NCBI GenBank assembly: GCA_019113125.1
Contig: DXIA01000184.1
Span: forward strand, 1 to 9,950
Origin: Candidatus Pygmaiobacter gallistercoris
Lineage (GTDB): Bacteria > Bacillota > Clostridia > Oscillospirales > Ruminococcaceae
DNA length: 9,950 nucleotides
Direction: 5' to 3'
Every line of letters starts with the position of its first letter. Positions within the stretch are counted from its first letter, which is position 1. Position numbers and translations under genes: made by a program. This document shows positions 4,866 through 9,950 of this stretch, one piece after another. Below the pieces are notes generated by a model. That model made no database searches. It had not been told where the DNA came from and worked only from the letters and a program-made list of their open reading frames with translations.

Positions 4866-7800
4866 TGGAGCAGAAGAAGACCGTTTCCCGCCTCGGGGGC
4901 CGCCGCTGGGCGGCGCTGCTCGCGCTGGGGCTGGTCGGCCAGCTCGCCTGGACGATCGAGAACATGTACCTAAACCTCTTTGTCTACAACACCATCCTCG
5001 CCGACGCCGGGGTGATCGCCGACATGGTGGCGGCGAGCGCGGTGACCGCCACCCTCACCACCCTGCTGATGGGGGCGCTGTCGGATCGCCTGGGCCGCCG
5101 GCGGGGATTCATCGCGGGGGGGTATCTGGTCTGGGGGCTCTCGGTGATGCTGTTCGGGCTGCTGAGCGTCGCCAACATCTCCCGGCTCTTCCCCGCCGCC
5201 GACGCGGCGCTGCTGACCGCCCGGCTGGTCATCGCGGCCGACTGCCTGATGACCTTCTTCGGCTCGACGGCGAACGACGCCGCCTTCAACGCCTGGGTCA
5301 CCGACGTGACCGACCCGGACAACCGCGGCCGGGTGGAGTCGGTCCTCTCGGTGCTCCCCCTCGCCGCGATGCTGATCCTCTTCGGCGGGTTTGACGCGAT
5401 GACCGCCGCCGGCCGCTGGCAGGAGTTCTTCTTCCTCTTCGGCGCCCTCGTCACCGGCTGCGGGCTGCTCGCCCTCTTTCTGGTGCGGGACAGCGCCGAG
5501 CTGCGGCCGGTGCGCCGGGGGATCGCCGAGGGGCTGCTCTACGGCTTTCGCCCCGCCGCGGTCGCCGCAAACCCGAAACTCTACCTGACCTACCTCGCCC
5601 TCGCGCTGTTCGGGGCGTCGACCCAGGTCTTCATGCCCTACCTCATCATCTATCTGCAGCGGTACCTCGGGCTTGCAAACTACGCGCTGGTGCTCGGGGT
5701 GGTGCTGCTCGGGGCGGGGGCGGTCAGCGTCGGCTGCGGCCGGCTGATCGACCGGTTTGGCAAGCTGCGGTTCGTGCTGCCGGCGGCGGCGCTCGAGATT
5801 GTCGGCCTCATCGCGATGGTCTTCGCCCGCGCCCCGCTGCCGGTGATCGGGGCGGGTTTGCTCCTGCTGTCCGGCAACATGCTGGTCACCTCCGCCCTCA
5901 ACGGGCTCGCGCGGGACTACACCCCGGCGGGCAAGGCGGGGCATTTTCAGGGGGTGCGGATGATCTTCGCGGTGCTGCTGCCGATGGTCACCGGCCCCTA
6001 CCTCGGGGCGGCGGTGATCCAGAATTCCGGCTCGATCTACACCGAGCTCGGGGTGACCAAGCAGGTGCCCACCCCGATGATCTTCCTCGCGAGTGCCCTC
6101 GTCCTCGCCCTTGTCGCGCTGCCCGCCCTCGCCCTCGGCCGGTCGGTGCGGCGGGACGCGCCGCTTGAATCCCTCCTCACCCCCTACGGCGAGCAGCTCG
6201 ACCCCGACGCGCCGCTGCCCGAGTACCCCCGCCCCCAGTTCGCCCGGGCGGCGGAGAGCTGGCGGAATCTCAACGGCCGGTGGGACTACGCGATCCGGCC
6301 CGCCGGCGCCGCGATGGGGGAGCCGGACGGCCAGATCGTCGTCCCCTTCTCCCCCGAGAGCCTGCTCTCCGGGGTCGGCCGGCAGCTGCAGCCGGGCGAG
6401 ACCCTCTGGTACCGGCGGCGGTTCGCGGTCACCGGGCTGCCGGGCAGCGGGCGGCTGCTGCTCCACTTCGGGGCGGTCGACCAGCGCTGCAGGGTCTTTG
6501 TCAATGACCAGCCGGCCGGCGACCACGCCGACGGCTACCTGCCCTTCACCCTCGAGATCACCCACCTGGTGCGGGAGGGGGAGAACACCCTCACCCTCGC
6601 GGTGGAGGACGACAGCGACAAGGGGATCTGGGCCTACGGCAAGCAGAAACTGCGCCGGGGCGGCATCTGGTACACCGCCCAGAGCGGCATCTGGCAGACC
6701 GTCTGGCTCGAGCGGGTGCCCCAGAACTACCTCGAGACGGTCCGGGTCACCCCCGACGCCGCAGAGGGGGCGGTGACCTTCGCGCCGGTCTTTGGGCCGG
6801 GCAGCGCCGCCGGTCCGGTCGAGATCACCCTCCTCGCGGACGGGCGGCCGGTCGCGGCCGGCACCGCGCAGCCGGACGCCCCGCTGCGGCTCACCCTCGA
6901 CAGCCCCCACCTCTGGAGCCCCGAGGACCCCTTCCTCTACCGGTTTGTCGCCCGGATGGGGGAGGACCTCGCCGAGGGGTACTTCGGGCTGCGGGATATC
7001 GGAATCGGCCGGGATGAAACGGGCACCCCCCGGCTGCTGCTCAACGGCAAGCCCTATTTCCAGGCAGGGCTGCTCGACCAGGGCTACTGGTCGGACGGGC
7101 TCTACACCGCCCCGTCGGACCAGGCGATGATCGACGACATCACCGCCGCGAAGGAGATGGGGTTCAACCTGCTGCGCAAGCACATCAAGATCGAGCCCGC
7201 CCGCTGGTACTACCACTGCGACCGGCTCGGGATGCTGGTCTGGCAGGACATGGTCAGCGGCGGCGGGCCCTACCGGCCGATGGTGATCCAGGTGCTGCCC
7301 TTCCTCGGTTTCAAGCTGCGGGACCGCCACTACCGCCGGTTTGGCCGGGGGGACCCCGCGAGCCGGGCCGAGGCGGTCCGCACCCGGGACCTCACCGTCG
7401 AGGCGCTCTATAACTTCCCCAGCATTGTGGTCTGGGTGCCCTTCAACGAGGGCTGGGGCCAGTTTGACGCGGCCGAGGCGGCGCGGGCGCTGCACCGGCT
7501 CGACCCCAGCCGGGTCGTCGACCACGCCAGCGGCTGGCACGACCAGGGGGGCGACGACCTCGCGAGCCTGCACATCTACTTTCGGCGGCTCGCCGCGCGG
7601 CCGGATCCCGCCGGGCGGCCGGTGGTGCTCTCGGAGTTCGGCGGCTACAGCTGCGCGCTGCCGGGCCACACCGCCTCACAGCGGCAGTTCGGCTACCGGC
7701 GGTACGGCACCACCGATGAGCTGATGGCCGGCTATACCGACCTGATCGAGCGGGAGCTGCTGCCGCTGCGGGGGATCCTCTCGGCGAGCGTCTACACCCA

Positions 7801-7939
7801 GCTGACCGACGTCGAGGAGGAGGTCAACGGCCTGTTGACCTATGACCGGCGCTGCCGCAAGTTCGACGCGGCCGAGCTGCGCGCGATCAACGAGCGGCTG
7901 CGGCGGGAGCCCGCGGAAGGGGGGGACACCCCGGTTTGA
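4865..7939 (+). CDS. MFS transporter fused to glycoside hydrolase family 2 enzyme
   Basis: A 1024-residue fusion. Residues about 12-424 form 12 hydrophobic helices of a major facilitator transporter, with the loop 2-3 signature GALSDRLGRRR (70-80) and its pseudo-repeat GRLIDRFGK in the second half. After helix 12 a linker of about 12 residues leads to LTPYGEQLDPDAPLPEYPRPQ (from about 438), the usual N-terminus of GH2 enzymes. The sugar-binding beta-sandwich is about 438-615, the Ig-like domain about 620-720 and the TIM barrel about 725-1010. Acid/base Glu862 lies in FNEGWG and nucleophile Glu924 in SEFGG. Both halves are near normal stand-alone length. With 12 helices and no signal peptide the hydrolase should face the cytoplasm, so an imported glycoside could be cleaved at the transporter exit. 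The glucuronidase NxK signature appears absent. No in-frame ATG occurs between codons 405 and 484. A GTG one codon earlier is an alternative start; AGGGGG lies eight bases before the ATG. Confidence 0.92.
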   Translation: MEQKKTVSRLGGRRWAALLALGLVGQLAWTIENMYLNLFVYNTILADAGVIADMVAASAVTATLTTLLMGALSDRLGRRRGFIAGGYLVWGLSVMLFGLLSVANISRLFPAADAALLTARLVIAADCLMTFFGSTANDAAFNAWVTDVTDPDNRGRVESVLSVLPLAAMLILFGGFDAMTAAGRWQEFFFLFGALVTGCGLLALFLVRDSAELRPVRRGIAEGLLYGFRPAAVAANPKLYLTYLALALFGASTQVFMPYLIIYLQRYLGLANYALVLGVVLLGAGAVSVGCGRLIDRFGKLRFVLPAAALEIVGLIAMVFARAPLPVIGAGLLLLSGNMLVTSALNGLARDYTPAGKAGHFQGVRMIFAVLLPMVTGPYLGAAVIQNSGSIYTELGVTKQVPTPMIFLASALVLALVALPALALGRSVRRDAPLESLLTPYGEQLDPDAPLPEYPRPQFARAAESWRNLNGRWDYAIRPAGAAMGEPDGQIVVPFSPESLLSGVGRQLQPGETLWYRRRFAVTGLPGSGRLLLHFGAVDQRCRVFVNDQPAGDHADGYLPFTLEITHLVREGENTLTLAVEDDSDKGIWAYGKQKLRRGGIWYTAQSGIWQTVWLERVPQNYLETVRVTPDAAEGAVTFAPVFGPGSAAGPVEITLLADGRPVAAGTAQPDAPLRLTLDSPHLWSPEDPFLYRFVARMGEDLAEGYFGLRDIGIGRDETGTPRLLLNGKPYFQAGLLDQGYWSDGLYTAPSDQAMIDDITAAKEMGFNLLRKHIKIEPARWYYHCDRLGMLVWQDMVSGGGPYRPMVIQVLPFLGFKLRDRHYRRFGRGDPASRAEAVRTRDLTVEALYNFPSIVVWVPFNEGWGQFDAAEAARALHRLDPSRVVDHASGWHDQGGDDLASLHIYFRRLAARPDPAGRPVVLSEFGGYSCALPGHTASQRQFGYRRYGTTDELMAGYTDLIERELLPLRGILSASVYTQLTDVEEEVNGLLTYDRRCRKFDAAELRAINERLRREPAEGGDTPV

Positions 7940-8802
7940 AACAAAACTATCTGCGGGTGGTGACCGCGACGCTGCTTTTTGGCAGCATCGGGCTGTTCGT
8001 CCGGGCGATCCCGCTGCCGAGCGCCGTCATCGCGTTTGCCCGGGCGGTGATCGGCGCGGCGGTGCTGCTCGCCGCCGCCTTTCTCACCGGGCAGCCGCCC
8101 CGGCTCGCCGCGATCCGCCGCCAGCTGCTCCCCCTCGCCCTCTCGGGGGCGTTCATCGGGATCAACTGGATCCTGCTCTTCGAGGCCTACCGGTACACCA
8201 CCGTCAGCATCGCGACCATCGCCTACTACACCTCGCCGGTGCTGGTGGTGCTCGCCGCACCGCTGGTGCTGCGCGAGTCCTTCTCGGCCGCAAAGCTCGT
8301 CGGGGTGCTCGCCGCGGCGGCCGGCACCCTGCTGCTGACCGGCACCGGCGGGGCGGCGGGGCCCGACCCGGTGCGGGGGGTGCTGCTCGGGCTCGGCGCG
8401 GCGGTCTTCTACGCGGCGGTGATCCTGACCAACAAGTTCATCTCTGGGCTCTCGGGGCTCGAGCGGACCGGCACCCAGCTGGCCTTCGCGGCGATCACCC
8501 TCGCCCCCTACCTGCTCGTCACCCGGCCCGCCCCGACCGGCCGGATGACCGCCGCCGCCCTCCTCTGCCTCGCCGTCGTCGGGCTGATCCACACCGGCTT
8601 TGCCTATCTGCTCTACTTCTCGGCGATGGCAGAGCTGCCCGGCCAGACCATCGCGCTGCTGGGGTATCTCGACCCGCTCAGCGCGCTGCTCTTCTCGGCG
8701 CTGCTGCTCCGCGAGCGGCTCGCCCCGCTCCAGCTCGCCGGGGCGGCGCTGGTCCTCGCCGGGGCCCTCTTCGGGGAGCTGTGGCAGCGAAAAAGGCGAT
8801 AA
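7936..8802 (+). CDS. EamA/DMT superfamily permease
   Basis: A 288-residue membrane protein with ten predicted helices arranged as two EamA repeats (about 5-137 and 148-284), the standard form of the drug/metabolite transporter superfamily. Typical features are the first helix ATLLFGSIGLFVRAIP, the Glu/aromatic motif NWILLFEAYRYTTVSIATIAYYTSPV, and its second-half counterpart GFAYLLYFSAMAELPGQTIA, ending in a basic cytoplasmic tail. Such proteins export or import amino acids, nucleosides or other small metabolites; the substrate is not predictable. The start is TTG at 7936, overlapping the previous stop as TTGA (four bases), with GGAAGGGGGG about ten bases upstream. No earlier or later start preserves helix 1 as well. 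It is the last gene of the operon, possibly exporting a product or by-product of glycoside breakdown, which is inference only. Its TAA stop merges into the terminator. Confidence 0.9.
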   Translation: MKQNYLRVVTATLLFGSIGLFVRAIPLPSAVIAFARAVIGAAVLLAAAFLTGQPPRLAAIRRQLLPLALSGAFIGINWILLFEAYRYTTVSIATIAYYTSPVLVVLAAPLVLRESFSAAKLVGVLAAAAGTLLLTGTGGAAGPDPVRGVLLGLGAAVFYAAVILTNKFISGLSGLERTGTQLAFAAITLAPYLLVTRPAPTGRMTAAALLCLAVVGLIHTGFAYLLYFSAMAELPGQTIALLGYLDPLSALLFSALLLRERLAPLQLAGAALVLAGALFGELWQRKRR

Positions 8803-8832
8803 AAAAAGAACCCCCGCAGGGGTTCTTTTTTT
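8801..8832 (+). terminator. Shared bidirectional terminator between convergent genes
   Basis: AAAAAAAGAACCCC (8801-8814), loop CGCA, GGGGTTCTTTTTTT (8819-8832). It begins inside the stop codon of the permease and ends six bases before the stop of the reductase on the other strand. T7 on both strands lets it end transcription from both sides. Confidence 0.93.
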
Positions 8833-8838
8833 GCTCTT

Positions 8839-9950
8839 TTACTCAAACAGCGCGGCGGCCTTGGCCATCCGGTCGGCGACCTTCACCCCGAACGGGCAGC
8901 GGCCCTCGCAGCTGTGGCAGCTGATGCAGGCCGAGGCCGGGGTCGCGAGCGCCCCGTAGTGGGCCCGGACGGTGGCGGGGGGCTCGTCGTGGAGCACCGC
9001 GAGGTCGTAGAGCTTGTTCACCATCGCGATGTCGATCTTCACCGGACAGGGGGCGCAGTGGCCGCAGTAGGTGCACTGGCCGGCGGTGTAGGCGTGGCTC
9101 GGCGCCGCGGCGAGGGTGCTGGCGTAGTCCTTCTCCTCCTCGGTCGCGGTCTCGTAGGCGACGGCGGCGGCGACCTGGTCGGGGGTCTCCATCCCGGCCA
9201 GCACACTCGCGACCGCCGGGCGGGTCAGCGCGTAGTGGAGGCACTGCACCGGGGTCAGCGCCACCCCGAACGGGGAGGCCGCGGGGTCGAACAGCCGCCC
9301 GCCGGCATACCCCTTCATGACGGTGATCCCGACCCCCTTCGCCGCGCAGCTCGCGTAGAGCGCCTCCCGCTCGGGGGCGATCCGGTGCAGCCCGGCGGTG
9401 TAGCTGCCGGGGTCGAAGTACCGGTTGAGGTCCTCGCTCGCCGGCAGCAGGTCAAAGGCGGGGTTGATGCTGAAGAGCAGCATCTCGATCGCGCCGCTCT
9501 CGGCGGCGGCCTTCGCGACGAGGGGGTTGTGGCTGCTCATCCCGATGTGCCGGATCCGCCCCTCCTCCTTGAGCTTGCGGACGAAGGCGTGGAACGGCCC
9601 GTTCAGGATCCGGTCGAGCTCGGCGGCGCTGTCGACAAAGTGGATCATCCCGAGGTCGAGGTAGTCGGTGCCGAGCCGGGCCATCAGGTCCTCAAACGCC
9701 GGCACGACCTTGTCCATCTCCCGGGTGCGGACATACTGGCCGTTCTGCCAGGTCGAGCCGATGTGGCCCTGGATGATCCAGCGGTCCCGCTGGCCGGCGA
9801 TCGCGGCGCCGAGATTCGAGCGGACCTTCGGCTCGGCCATCCAGCAGTCAAAGAGGTTGATCCCCGCCGCGGCGCAGGCGTCCACGACCGCCTTCACCTC
9901 TTCGGGGGTCCTGCGCTCGAGCCACTCGGCTCCAAGCCCGATCTCGCTGA
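8839..9950 (-). CDS. Aldo/keto reductase with C-terminal 2x[4Fe-4S] domain (5' partial)
   Basis: The minus-strand frame is open to the right edge: upstream of a GTG at 9897 it continues as SEIGLGAEWLERRTPEE, matching the normal beginning of aldo/keto reductases. The start therefore lies beyond the window and only about 15-20 residues are missing. The (beta/alpha)8 barrel is followed by a ferredoxin-like tail with CTYCGHCAPCP (around 9075-9043) and CISCHSCEGRCP (around 8928-8895), two four-cysteine sets for [4Fe-4S] clusters. This architecture is common in anaerobes. Of the canonical tetrad, the Asp (FDCW, codon near 9849) and the His (MIHFVD) are present. The Tyr position is Glu in DCWMAEP, and the strand that normally ends in the catalytic Lys reads WIIQGHIGS. 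It may thus not be a classical NADPH carbonyl reductase. It converges on the permease gene and shares its terminator. Confidence 0.9.
   Translation of the reverse strand, partial: SEIGLGAEWLERRTPEEVKAVVDACAAAGINLFDCWMAEPKVRSNLGAAIAGQRDRWIIQGHIGSTWQNGQYVRTREMDKVVPAFEDLMARLGTDYLDLGMIHFVDSAAELDRILNGPFHAFVRKLKEEGRIRHIGMSSHNPLVAKAAAESGAIEMLLFSINPAFDLLPASEDLNRYFDPGSYTAGLHRIAPEREALYASCAAKGVGITVMKGYAGGRLFDPAASPFGVALTPVQCLHYALTRPAVASVLAGMETPDQVAAAVAYETATEEEKDYASTLAAAPSHAYTAGQCTYCGHCAPCPVKIDIAMVNKLYDLAVLHDEPPATVRAHYGALATPASACISCHSCEGRCPFGVKVADRMAKAAALFE

Noticed and set aside
6093..6776. A 227-codon plus-strand frame inside the GH2 region
   Set aside because: Ser/Pro/Arg-rich shadow frame of the GH2 coding sequence with no motifs.
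4970..7669. An 899-codon open frame antisense to the MFS-GH2 gene
   Set aside because: It is rich in Gly, Arg, Pro, Glu and His with no recognisable domain, and mirrors the GC-biased codon use of the real gene, which removes antisense stop codons. The sense frame has clear family motifs throughout.

Overview
The window looks like chromosomal DNA from a high-GC, anaerobic, probably gut-associated Firmicute (Clostridia/Oscillospiraceae-like). This is inferred from strong AGGAGG-type ribosome binding sites, sigma-A type promoters with TATAAT and TG-extended -10 boxes, frequent GTG/TTG starts, intrinsic terminators at almost every transcription unit end, and a ferredoxin-tailed aldo/keto reductase typical of anaerobes. 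No rRNA, tRNA, CRISPR array, insertion sequence or complete mobile element was seen.

Left edge (1-about 250) is AT-rich (about 35% GC by hand count), in sharp contrast to the GC-rich remainder. It holds the probable last 30 codons of a gene entering from the left, a strong terminator, and a non-coding stretch with overlapping inverted repeats. From 213 to 478 there is no intact gene, but the minus strand carries three coding-like segments in three frames that may be a decayed gene.

From 524 to 2970 there are two divergent transcription units: a MATE efflux transporter (minus) and a D-2-hydroxyacid dehydrogenase family protein (plus). Their promoters share the same -35 DNA. The dehydrogenase ends in a terminator in front of a convergent RlmI-like 23S rRNA methyltransferase (minus, 3027-4262). 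That gene is in turn divergent from a three-gene plus-strand operon: a CYTH/triphosphate tunnel metalloenzyme (4386-4865), a 1024-residue protein (4865-7939), and an EamA/DMT permease (7936-8802). The operon genes overlap by 1 and 4 bases. A shared bidirectional terminator separates the permease from a convergent aldo/keto reductase with two [4Fe-4S] motifs, which runs off the right edge.

The most notable object is the 1024-residue protein. It is an apparently complete 12-helix major facilitator transporter fused in frame, through a linker of about 12 residues, to an apparently complete glycoside hydrolase family 2 enzyme with both catalytic glutamates. Topology places the hydrolase in the cytoplasm at the exit of the transporter, suggesting a single-chain import-and-cleave machine for a glycoside. 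The other genes look like ordinary housekeeping or accessory transport genes, though the aldo/keto reductase appears to lack two of the four canonical catalytic residues.
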